NCBI GenBank assembly: GCA_040954595.2
Contig: CM082576.2
Coordinates: 5,394,001-5,458,000 of the forward strand
DNA length: 64,000 bases
Direction of reading: 5' to 3'
From: Balanoglossus misakiensis
Taxonomy: Eukaryota; Hemichordata
The notes below the pieces were generated by a model. The model was given only the letters and a program-made list of their open reading frames with translations, did no database searches and was not told the DNA's origin. Position 1 is the stretch's first letter. Every line of letters starts with the position of its first letter. The position numbers and the translations under genes are program-made. This document shows positions 1-12,800 of this stretch, piece by piece.

Positions 1-887
1 CGCCGTCGTCCTCATATTTCCCCGACTTGCAAGATGGCGACGAGCACCCACAGATGACGCCGCAACACCAGAATCCGCAGCCTTTTGACGTGCTCACTCC
101 GATGTCGACAGAGGGTTTGGTCTGCGTCTTTGCAAGATCCAGCTCTGTTTGCAACTGGAAAACGGTGGAAGGGATATGGGTGAACAGCAGCGTAGTGCAC
201 TGCAGTACAGTGTGGTGTGGTGAGGGTAGTGCTGTGTTCTGTTGTGTAGCGTACACACACATGGAAAGTGGCAGTCTTCACAACTTACTTTTGCTAAAAT
301 ATTGAAGTTTTGTAGTCAGCAAAAATATATTTTAGTAAATCATTAGGTTTTGTGTTCTACAGCTTTACAGATACTTTATAAAGGCCAGGGGCGACTAAAT
401 TATAGCATATAGGGCCTAGGCCTAGATGCAAAATTTGCATCATGTAGTGCCCATTCCTAAATTCACCTCACCGGGAATCAGGGATTTAAAGACTTGAATT
501 ATTGTTTGTCTTATCCAAAGATGTGATAATTTACCGAATCCGTCAAAGCTGGAGGATTTTGTTATAGATTAACTTTCGTAATTCCTGCCCAGTGTAGCAG
601 TTTGAAACCGTATTTTGATGAATCGTGGGGATATGAAGTAAAACGGCAGGGGAGATAAAAATAATGATAGATGGTCGTGTCAGTAACATTTAGTCTAGTC
701 CTTCAGAAACGCAAGAGAGAAGCAACATGTATCACTCCAGATTATCATGATAATGTAAACTGAGTGGGCGAATTGCTAGGTGAAAACGGCTATCTAATAT
801 ACGCACATCCCCCCCCCCCCCCCACACACACACACACGGCCCCCAATGTTCTCACACTTTAATGTATAGCTATAGGCTAATCACTAC
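1..887. other. Intron or 3' part of the GABA-B-like gene, no secure exon
   Basis: This stretch lies downstream of the last recognised exon of the receptor gene. It holds a poly-C/(AC)n tract near 811-838 and no clear coiled-coil exon. On the minus strand an AG at 26-27 could open a phase-0 exon (S-G-K-Y-E-D-D-G) that would run off the window, but it is too short to support. The remaining tail and stop codon of the receptor must lie to the left. Confidence 0.5.
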
Positions 888-3800
888 CTGTTGAATTCTG
901 TCCTTCAGTTCGGATTGCTCTTCCGCATGCACGTGTTTTGAAGATTCATAAGAATGGTTGGTGGACTGTGCTTTGTTCATGGTAGAAACTGGCTGGCCCT
1001 CAGGATACTTCTTCACGGATAAAATCTTGAAGGACATAAAAAAAAGTTAGACAGGAAATTACTTCTCCTTGCTGGTTCTAAGACGACTAACATGGCAATT
1101 CGCTGTTTCTCTTCCTTTGGTAATAGGCTATTTTTTTTTACGAAATTGTTTCTTCGCGTGAAGTCAGTTCAATTGGCTTCGGCTCTTCATCCGCGTGCCC
1201 CCGGCAAGGACATCTTTTGCGTACGTATAGCAGTATACCTGGAATGCCCGTTAGCCATACTGTGTCGTGCAATCGATTCCATGGCTGCTTCGTCAACTCA
1301 CAATACAATAACCAGAGTTTTGCAATCATCGAGTGGGTTATGTAGTAAACTGAACGACGTGACAATTCATATTTCTCGTATGAAAGGACACTGTTTCCAA
1401 TTTCAGCACGGGATGCTTTGGTGACCTAGCCTTTTGGCATTTGGTGGAAAGTCTGCTTATAACGACATACATTATACAGACACAATTAACCTTCTCCGAC
1501 TGTGATTTGATATCCATGTGTTGAACCGTTTTAAATTGTGATCTATCAATGCGCCTAACCAACGTACCTTAGGCACAAATACAAGAAGCAGTGTTATCGA
1601 TGTACAGAATATATCGATGGCCGACAGAAAGCCAAACAATGCATCGGCGTTGTGGTTTATCACTGGGCTGACAGCAACACCAATTACCGATAAAACGATG
1701 ACGTTGTAAACACTCATTCCAATATACTTGCTGTCGTTCAGGGCAGGTATGGAAACCTGAGGTAAATACAAAAAAATGTTGTGTTTTACCGATTGCAACT
1801 GAGGTTCGCAGGGCTATTTCCTTCAAAATGGAAATAACACTTCATTGAAACTCTTCCTAATTCGGGCTCTTTAGGAGTCACCGCTCGTCAATAATAGCGA
1901 AGACTTCGAAAGTCTATTACGAGTATGCGAAAATTGTGTTAGCAGGGGGAAGTGCATATAGCAATTGCTTGTCGTGTAATTTTCTTCTCAATAGGGTACA
2001 TTCTAAACAGTGTCATTGATGGAAGTGCACCAAATGTTCCACGGTTATACTGAATACTCCAATCCGTGTCTTAGAACTGATACAGGATCGGAATAACATT
2101 CATAGACAAATCTCGCAGTGACGTGCACGGGTCTTTCACGTAAACATTTCAGTTGGCCGAGATATCTGCGATCAAAAGTGCGTTGCCAGAAACCTTTCAC
2201 GCAACCCCGATGTAGAACAACGTTATCTCACAAAACTCTGTCAATGTTTTGCTGTGATATGATCATATAATCCCATTTATTTGGTGACGTATGGAGGTAT
2301 CCACGGTGGCGGCTCGGTTACCTTTCTAGTTTCCCAGGCGAGGAAAGTGCCGAAGATGAGGAGCAGGCCTTTGTAGGCATACAAGGCACCGAGCCAGTAG
2401 ATGATGTCATCGCAGTGGCAGAATTCCACGATGGGTTGTATGATCTGATTCGGCACTACAGGGTCATTCTGCAATCAAATATGACAATTTAGCGTTCGAA
2501 CAGATGTTACTAACTTCAAGAAGTCAAGCAATCCCATCAACCTTTCATACAACTTACCTCTGGGTGAAGCATTGTTGTCGCTCGTCGAAAAGGGGAGAGT
2601 ACTTGCCACACGGTCAGGATACTCACGTCAATCAGAACCAGTATTAATATCATGATGAATAACTGCCTGTCCGTCACAATCTGAAGAGAAATCAGGGATC
2701 TATTAAAATGTTATATTAACCAAGGGGTCTTTGGATAGGTGGGGTTGTGTGTGATTTGGTGGGTGGTTTTTTGGTTGGGTTTGGGTGGGTGGGTGGGTGG
2801 ATGGCTAGGGGTGGGTGGGTGGATGTGGATGGATTTGTGGACGGATGGCATAGGATGGGAAAGGAATGGATGGGATGGGATAGGATGAAAACTGTGTTGG
2901 TGATCAAAATGGCGGCCATACGTTTTACGACGGTAGTGATGACAACTGTACTCTGACACCTAACGGAACACTTACCCTTCGTTTCGGCGTTTTCAGCGTG
3001 GCTACTCGGTGAACCCTCCAGGTCTTGCTAAACATTGCCCCATAGGCTACGACAAACCCCACCGATATGACCCAAGCACGAATCTGAAAATGAAAAAAAA
3101 GCTATACAAGTTACTGTTTTGCATGCGAGACATTTGAAAGTCGAGTTCGAGTTACAACGTCAACGACAACTAAGTGAGCAATATAAGAGACAAGTCAAAG
3201 GAGATTTGAATATCATATGCCATTGGCAGCGGAAGTCCGGACGAGGGATCAGAATATCTTTACAATATTTTTATAACTCTGAAATCCAGTTTTTTTTCCT
3301 GTTTCCCAGCAGGTGTATGCATTTATATCCGCTTCTAAGGATCACTCCTTCATAACACTCGTCATTACCTGACAAATGATTTCAAATGTCTCTGGGCCGA
3401 TGAACGTGTTGTCGAGACCGAAGAGAAACACGGCTGCATAGACGAGAATGCTTCCCAAGATGATGATGTTATTCAGATTAGGGCTTGACATCTTCACGTA
3501 TCTGAAAATTTGGGAGAAAGGGTGTGTTTAATATAGGTAGCTGGGCAGACAGACAGACAGACAGACAGACATACAGGCTTCCAGTGAACGAAACAGCTAG
3601 ACCATGAAACTACGCGTAATCATGATCCTAGTTTAGTACGGTAACAAACTAGTTAATGCACAAATGATGTCTACCCGTGGGCTGGGATTCGTTTTCCTTA
3701 TTGCCGGCCGTATCTTATTTCGATGCAAATAGAACATATAAATACCAGCGTGCATTATTGGCTATGATAAACGATTCGATTACAATTATGATGTACGTCT

Positions 3801-6800
3801 GTACTGTAATCGTAGTGCGCAAGGCAGAAATTCAATATTACTCTGCCCGTCACAAATGAAATACAGGAAATATAATTGCAGTAAGCTTATAGATCACGAG
3901 ATGATAAAACACCCACGATTTAAAATTATGTTTCGTTTAAAAACGAACAGAAGAGTAGACAACACAACACAACGTCACGACGAAAAAAGACAAAACAAAA
4001 CAAAATCTCAGTAGCTTTCCCCGTGATGCATTCAAGTGGAACATCATCACCAAAGGTGTAAAATTACCTCTGCTCCCTGTATTTCACATTGAAGCAGAAA
4101 AAGAAGCAGGCCATTATTATTCCTAAGGCAGCCATGGTACACATTGCGAAGTAGAGGGCAGGAGTTATGGCTAACTTTCTCTCTATGGTGGTGACGATCA
4201 CGGTTGGCGTATGATCCAGGGGAACCTTGCCTCCTAGAAAAATAGGACAAACATATGAATACATTGGGATAGCTGCGTGTCCCAGGGATTCGCCAGCATT
4301 CGTTTCGTTATAGTGCACACGTTTGAGATTTTCCCGACCTACAGGAGAATATAAACACGGAATTCTTATAAAAAGGAACATGAACCCCTGAATAGTGCTG
4401 CAATAGTTTAGCAGCAGTGGGCGGCGGCATTGACCGGAAAGTGTTATCTGGGAATTGGAAGAGATGTTTTAACATGTTCACTGAAATGTTCATCTCTTAG
4501 GTGTTGCATGTTGCTGTATAAGATGCGCATGTACGCATGTGAACATTTAAATCTATGTCAATTAGTCGTCAGTTACTATACTACAAAACACTTTCAGTGA
4601 CCGAAAACCGAATATGTGTGCAACGTCACGTACAATTTTGAATTTGTGAAAATGATAGCAATTTAATGGTTTTGCTGCTCTGCTGATGTTGATGCGGTGG
4701 ACAGGACAAGACAGCATTCATTTGAAAGTCAATCGGAAAAATCAAACAAAATAAGGCGATTTTTGAGACATCGTACCAAAAATCGTGTACAGCCGGTACG
4801 TGCATTGGAATATTAAATTGCTTTGGTTCATTGTCAATGCTGAAGGCAGCGATATCATATACAAGGGACATTGTCGGCTACGTTTGCGCCTCAAAGACTC
4901 GGGAAGATAAAATTCACAATCAATCATCCGGAAAGCAGTGCACAGTCTTTTAAAAGCGATGATTTATCACCATTAATAATCCTATCGTATTCCCATTGTG
5001 CATTGAAAACTATGAGACGCTTTAAATCCAGGCTGAAGCGAATCACGAATTTACTCGAAGTGGCGCATGCGCTTTGATTTCCTTTCAAATTGACATAACT
5101 CATAAATTCTCTTTACGGAAGTCATCACGTTAATTTGACTTTCCATCTCCGATGTTTTTCTGTTCGTTGTGATTTGACCTTTTCAACTGGAACAATAACA
5201 CACATAGACGGCGAGCATGTGCGTTTGTGAACTCCTGGAAAGACTCTAGAAAAAGTTTTGTCTGCAAACTCACCACGCCACTGGAAGTTGGATACATAGT
5301 CCAACACATTTCCCCTTTCAGTGTAGAGCGCTACTTGCTTTTCATAATATTCTGCAAAAAAAGAATAACAGAGGGGAAAACGCGTCAATACAAGAATTTC
5401 GTTTTTATCTGTGCGTGCATTCTGTAATTCCGTCCGCTTTTCGCTCAACAGAAGACTACTGTTCAGTCGAAATACATCTGTTTACATTGCATGCAGTTTC
5501 TCATACTAGTACATGTAGTTCATGTTTATCAAACGAAATGATTGATGATCGGGGGATTTCACACACCTGCATTGCTTTGGCAGATAAAGCCGTTCCTTTG
5601 TTGACAGCTGACGGGGCGCCATTCTCCGGCGTGGGTGACAATGACGCAGGTTCCGTTCGCGACCTCGAGATCCGGTGTAGCGGAAGCAATTTCACCGCTA
5701 ATGGTGGAGTTAGACCTGAAGGATTTGCCGTCCAGCCACTTAAACTCCCCGTCAACAAATGTCAAACCGATAAACCTGACGGGGAGGGAGGAGGGGGGAA
5801 ACAAGAAATACATGTGAAATTATTTGATATCTAAAGGGTGAAACTTAATCTTCTGTACAGTCGTGGTTATCAACTTCCCGGACTGTAGCTATTGAGGTCC
5901 GAATATTGATGTCAGAATGCATATATAGGCGCCACGGTGGCTGTAAACTAGTTCGCTAGTCCATACATTTACTCGCTATCGGCAACTTGTTGGTGCATTT
6001 TTATTAATATCATTTTATGGCGTTGTTAATCATTCCATCATAATTCCACCATAGCACCGAAAGCAATGCAAAATGATAGGTTAAAGAGTTACTCGGTCAT
6101 AATGACGATTTTATCACATTAAATTATATTTCATTATAGCAATTCGACACAGCCATGCCCGACAATGGGTCAGATATTGATACACTGGCCGCAGGGAGCA
6201 TTAAATAATAGTAATAGACACCTCGGGAAATTTCTGTTCGTCTCTTTCATAAAGCATGATAAGAAAACCGCTCACGAACACACCTATGCAAATTTTGCCA
6301 CATTACCACGACATGTTAAAAATTAGCCAATCCAAGTTTTCGCCTGGATGGCCTCGCGGAAAAAAGCACGCCACTGAATGGTCAATCGTAGACCTAGACA
6401 TGACCCTTTAACCATATATGGGTATATGTAAATAAGGGGTGATTGTAATCCTTCCCAGTACTATGGTGGGGCACAAGACAAAAATTATGCTAACCATTTC
6501 TCGACGACGCTCTTTTCGGTGTTTGCTTTAGTTGTCAGGAATTTCCACCGATCTTCAGTCATCATTGTTGTCAGGTCACCACCAGATGCACGGCACCAAT
6601 CACGCGCCGCGTTAAAATTCTCGGTTGCATCACTTATGTAATAGCACACGCCATTGGCTATCTCCCATCCATCCATACAACCGGCTTTCAAGAAGAAGAA
6701 GAAAACACAAGATGGCCGTCGGTTGGTCAGTGAAAATTAACAAGGAAATTTTTAAAAAGTACGAGAAAACGGCAACCGTTTGTAATGAAATTATTTTAGT

Positions 6801-9800
6801 GCAGCTTTTCAGATCAATTAAAATGCACAAATAAGTTTACATTGGAACATTTTAATTGTAGTCTTGCCCGCGTGGAATCCTCTCTGAACTAGTCGCATGA
6901 CGTGATCAATGCACACCACACGCAAGCCAAATTTGGATAAGAAATTTGATTCGGTCGCATGCAAAAATAAGAGTCCATCCCGGCGCCAAAATTACGGTCT
7001 ACCGGAACATGAGAAAAAATGACTTTTATGCTTTCGAATGAACAAAGCATTATGTTCCGGTCTTGATAGTTTTTCATGGATACCTCCGGAGGATACATGT
7101 GCAAATACCGTGTGTGGGGCGTTATGTAAGACTCACTCGCACTCACGGATTCATAAATCTGATAAACAATGAAAGGTGTTAGCAAGAGAAATCACACCGT
7201 CACATCTATTCAAGGATTTGTTTTGTATAACGAAGCGCTAATGAGCCGTAATAATGACTTTGATAGTCGCCACTAATTGCCAAACAAGGTCTTTGTACAG
7301 TTTGACTCGATCCCCAGAGCGAAAACACTGAACACAACCTGTTGCGTATATTCTCGTGACTGGTTTGTAGATCCTTCGCAGACGAGGATGTGTGTTCTGT
7401 AACTGTATACGCATTTTATCCGATTCAGAAAACGCAGCTGCTTTTTGACAAGATGATAATCTTTTCTGCTGTAAGCGTAGGAGGCCATTTTGCAGATGTC
7501 ACGACTTTAACGGGAATCGCGTACAATTGAATTATACTCACGTTGAAGTTGTTCGATTTGCGTAACACCCACTCGGTCTCCGTTTTTGAAACTCACCGGT
7601 CCCTGAATTAAAAAACAGAGAGAATATGTATATGCGTGTGAATGTGCTCAAGTGATGTCTTTTACACCTAAGATTGTTAGAAGTACACGGAATACAGTAG
7701 GTGGAATACATCCCATATTTCAGTATGATTGGTTCGCAAAGATCAAACCTTAGAATGTGACAGACATCTTATTTCTGTACGCAGAGTACAGTAGATACGA
7801 GTAACTTGATGTTAAATTAAAATCGGCCAAAATATTTTGTTCTCATCTATTACTGTACACCAACTGATAGTTTGAAGAAAATAAAACATTCTGTTCAAAG
7901 GACAAAACAATGTGCCAAATTCTAAACAGAAATCTGAGGAGCAGAAGATTGGTTGGTGTCCATGCAGAACCAAGGGTAATTTCGCAGAGACTGTGGGTGC
8001 AATTCACAGCCCCATATCTCGTTGCCAAGCTTCAAGAAGACACTTTCTCTTGTCAAAGAATAACTCGATTATTACCGACACTCCCAGAAAATCGGTGTCG
8101 GTCAACAGATCAAAGAAAAGCTGGCTCATTTCGGCATCGTCGTACGTGAAGTCCTCCAGTCTCTTCAACTCGCCATCAGAGAATCTCCGGGTCTGCATGA
8201 TTCTGGAGGCCTTGTCGAGCATCAGCGCCACTGTCCACGTGGCGTCGTATCCATACGGCGCCAGTCCATTCCAAGCATAATTCCGATTTTCTGGTCTTCG
8301 CAATCTTTCCCGAAGCAAGCTCTCGTATTCCGCAGACGTCTGGAAGAAAAAAATTGACGTTGATTGATGATTTTTTTGCATTTAACGGTAATTCCGGTAT
8401 CGGTAATATAAATTATGAGTGAACATGCCCTGGTAGTTTTTATTACACGGCAATTTGTTGTGCCGCTGTTTACTTCTTTCCCAAGAAATGACGTCACGTC
8501 CGACGACATTCTCAACAAGTTGTTTTCGCCCTTCCCTCTTTTTATATTATAATGACATTTACAGATCTTTATGGATTCATTTTGTCATAATAACGTTTCT
8601 TGCGGATCCACTAATTTAAAATTAACTAACACTAGATATAGATTCTGCTGATAGCAACAAATGCCGGGAAGGTGACGTGCACGAAGCCCAACCATCCAGT
8701 ACAACTGTAACCACCGTTTTGCGTTGATGAATTCAACACAGATCAATCTTCCTCTGACACGCTATCATTTTCTGCTCTTCACGTGATTATCATTGACCCC
8801 GTCCATCAATCAAACAGACATCGGCAACGCTGTAGTCTGTAAGCCATATTCCTCTCTCTTCAAAAAGACATAATCCACCGTCATTACGCATGCCTCTGAT
8901 TGGTTCGGAATGCTATAGGACACCTGATCAGATTGCATGTGTCTTTTCAACCCTGTACAGATGTCAGTTTTATTCCTGGCACAAGATACACACACAAGGA
9001 CAGTGTATTACACAACATTTGGAAATGGACATACTGTTTGTACAGACGATATTACGCACATGCGCATAAGACGATCGTCGACCTTTATCGATATAAACAA
9101 ATCAACGAAGTCTTTCGACTCTAGGCTCTTTGGAGGTGATAACAACATTCTCCGATTCAAAAAGTCATAATAACAACCTTACTATCATTAACAACCTTAC
9201 TATCGAATTAAACAATGTTACTGACCGCCAGTAAGCTTGCTATCAATGTGGATGAAAACGAATTATATGATTATTAAAACCCCATCAATGGCTAATCACC
9301 ACTAATGGCCAACTTTCCATCAATGGCAATCCGATTTATAGTGCAGGCTCTTCCTCATATCTGGAGTATCTATTGATTAAAACTCATCTTGGCATTCGCA
9401 TATCAACTGCACCTCTAAAATCACCCCTAAAATGAATATGGAAATAATCTCACGTTTTGTCCCTAGATCCATATTAATGCTTCTCTACAGCACGCTTATC
9501 TTCGACATTTCGGTGTATCGACACTGGAATCTGAATAAAAACTTGACCAAAGTTTCCGCTTTCATTACCTTCTCTCAGTTCACGACCGAAATCACAACCA
9601 AACGTCCCCGAACTGATAATTCTCAATATTTACAAATTGATGAAAAGCTCCAGGTGCACAATCGCTGAACATATACACTTCCATTTTCCTTCCCATGACA
9701 TCCACAACCGACTGTCCAACAGTGGGGACTACATAATTCCACAACACAAACTAAAACTGGAACAAATGCAGTCCAGGCACTCCGGACCGTGGCAACGTGA

Positions 9801-12800
9801 AGCTTTGAAACTCACACCATCCATCCGCCACTCAAGCATCCCACAAGGCATTCATTCAAACAAAAACGCTACCTCAAGGTCAAATATTTCACTACAATCG
9901 TGTACTCACTATTCCGGCGACGGTTAATTCTGGAGACGTGCTCAACTGTAAACTCTCAGTCGAAATGTACTGCGATCCTTCGACAGCTTCCTTCATCTCC
10001 TCCAGCGTGCAATCCACATACGGGTCTTCAACTTCCCACCATTTTGTTCCGTACCAGCCAATCAGAATCCATACATAGTCAGGTCCCGTCATGTCTTGTT
10101 TGTAAGCCTTTGCATCACAATTATTTGTGTGTGAGAGAGAGAGGGAGAGGGAAAGGGTGAGAGACGGAGCAGGTAGTTTGAATCGAGACAGGCAGGCAGA
10201 CACACAGAGATTTTTCGTTGATTGACTGACTGACTGACTGACTGACTGACTGACTGACTGATTGTATATATTGTATATAATGCATATAATTACCTCACAA
10301 AACATTCTCCTGGCCATATCTTCATACATATTGCCAACAATTATTTTGGCATCCCCCTTCTGAAACGGTAAGATCAACCCAACATTCAGTATCTGACGAG
10401 ATTTGTGTGAAATATAATTATGTATGTAACCGGGGACGCTGATTCGAAGTCAAGTACGACGCTGGTTATTCGTTTCCATAACTCGGACACTTGCAGACAG
10501 ACACACAGAGAATACAGGCGCTCAAACCAACCATCATATGGTCCATGGGTCATTGAGTGGCTGAGAGATAGTGCGTAAATGAACGCCCGAACGAATAGGT
10601 GAGCAAGACTTTTGACTAGTAAAAGGTCAGGTTCTTTTCCAATGCTGTATACAAAACTTTCATATGACGAAAAAATACCTACAGCCTATACTCATTGGTC
10701 AGAGCGGCGCCACTCAGGTATTTAGTAAGCCATCTGCTTACTAAATTTGCTCTCTGAATTTGGACTAAAATGTCCGTAATGGATGGATTTGCGAGGGTTA
10801 CAGGGTATAGTTTGGTGATCGTTTAAAGGAGCAAAAAGTTCCCTTTTCAGTCGCATAATATAGTCTCCAGTTTCTCGTTAACGTGTCCTATTAGTTACAG
10901 CCGTGAGATGTACCAGAATCATCATGCGTTATTTACATTACCTTGAGATTTTCAATTTGATTCTTGGGGTTTTCTGAGAAGCTCTCCGATTTAATCGCCG
11001 AGATATTGTTCTCTTTCATCAACGTTAGAAGGTTGTCGATAGCCTGGAGCAAACAAAAAAGTAAACGGTTGAAAAGAAGAGAAGAGTATTTCTCTTGGGG
11101 AAATCACGAAACACGGACCTAGCATCCAGAGAGCACTTACGCCGTAAGTAGTTATAGAGTCTAAATGTCGTTTATAGAATCATTATTTATGAATGAATTG
11201 ATCTTCTGAAGTCGAGTAGAGTTGGATTCGTAAACAAAGAAAAGCCCTCAGATCATTATCACCAGATGTCACATCTTTAAATGCATCCTGTCCAGAGGAA
11301 GTAAGCTTGTTGACGTAATGGCGCATTCATAAAATAATTGTCTACTACTAGCCATTCAATTATATGTATGGAGGGCTGAAGCATATAGACAGTAGAAAGT
11401 ATTTGAAGTATACTGTCTCTCATAATACACTAAATATCAGTCAATATCAAAATGTGATATTTGGGAATTCCTGGAATTTCTTCGTGAATGACAGCACGAA
11501 TTGTGTGGAAGTAATACATTTTGCCGATATATGGTAGGATTCGAATGACTTTCTTGAAAATTTGCATTTTAGATCCCCGAGTCGGCTTACTTATTCCTCT
11601 GAGGCGAATCTGGTTGAAGTAACTTCATGCCAGGACGTTATTGCATTGCGACACTGGTCACTGTCATCAACATTTACGGGAAGAAGCGATGATAGAAAAA
11701 TCGACAAAAAGTGATTACACCATGGTATCATGGTTTGATAATTGTTTTGTTTTCTGACCTTGGTGGCAGAGGGTGCTTCTGCAATCTGAGAACTTGAACA
11801 GCCGTGGAAGTTCATAGCTGCTTCAGAAAGCGAACGAAGTGGCTGCATATTGTACTGACCGCATAGTGAGGTTATGCATATAGATCGGAAATAACTAACG
11901 GAAGAGAAACGTCAACCAAAGCTGCGTGTCTCTTATACTCTGCACACGCTTATACTTTTTCTAAGTTCTCCGGCGGTATTGAAAGTCTCCGAACACGGTG
12001 AATGGGACTGATTTGGCAGCAAATCTGCGGGTGTTTTGAACTCGCAAGAGATAGATTACACGTTGAAAAGGGCAAAGATCAATGTAATCAGACGTACCAA
12101 TGAAAACAGGTCGTGATTCTCGTGTATGGTGGCAACCCTGTCCCAACCAAAATCCTTCATCAGTCGTATTCTGGCAGGATTGTAAGCGGCGTCCGGCAGA
12201 TAAGTACGGAAAAACAGCGGATATTGCTCCCGGTTGGAAAGAGCGGACGATGCCGCTGAATAAGACAGCTGTCGTGAATAATACCGAGAAAAGTAAACGG
12301 GTTAAAAACGCGCATATCAATGAAGAAGTTTGATTAGTGAAACAAAATATGCGTAACCTTTATTGGTGGCTGAAATAACTCCTTTTTTTCACGATCGGAT
12401 AATTTCTGGCCTTAATACCGTTTATATTCACAAAATTTTGGCGATCACTCTATACCTTAAAGCTGAGATTATCGACGAGACTTGTACACAATTTCTTTGG
12501 GACTGCACCTGGGCAAGAAATAGCTTGCTCGATTATGCCCACATTATGGTATATACATGTATTCGGGTGCACGCCATAAAACGCAACGACCAAAATCTAT
12601 ATTGACATAAAATGTGTGATCGGAAAAACAACACAAAATCAACATAGGCCTAATATACGAGCCTTTTGTCAAGCAATCGTGAAAGGTCGTTACTATAAAC
12701 GGCCTGATAATCTGACCGACTATAAGCGGAATTCCCCCCCCCCCCCCCGGCGTGCCGAGCTGCCGCGCCGCCACCGAGGATTTGTAATTAGTCGCCGATA

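Noticed and set aside
1-25. Terminal receptor exon starting at position 25 on the minus strand
   Set aside because: Only eight residues are visible and the polypyrimidine tract is weak, so it cannot be supported.
9892-10377. Single 161-codon reading frame covering two receptor exons
   Set aside because: The middle is the (GACT)n and GA-rich intron. Donor gtaatt at 10293 and the acceptor before 10107 give the normal FCE-AYKQDM receptor sequence.
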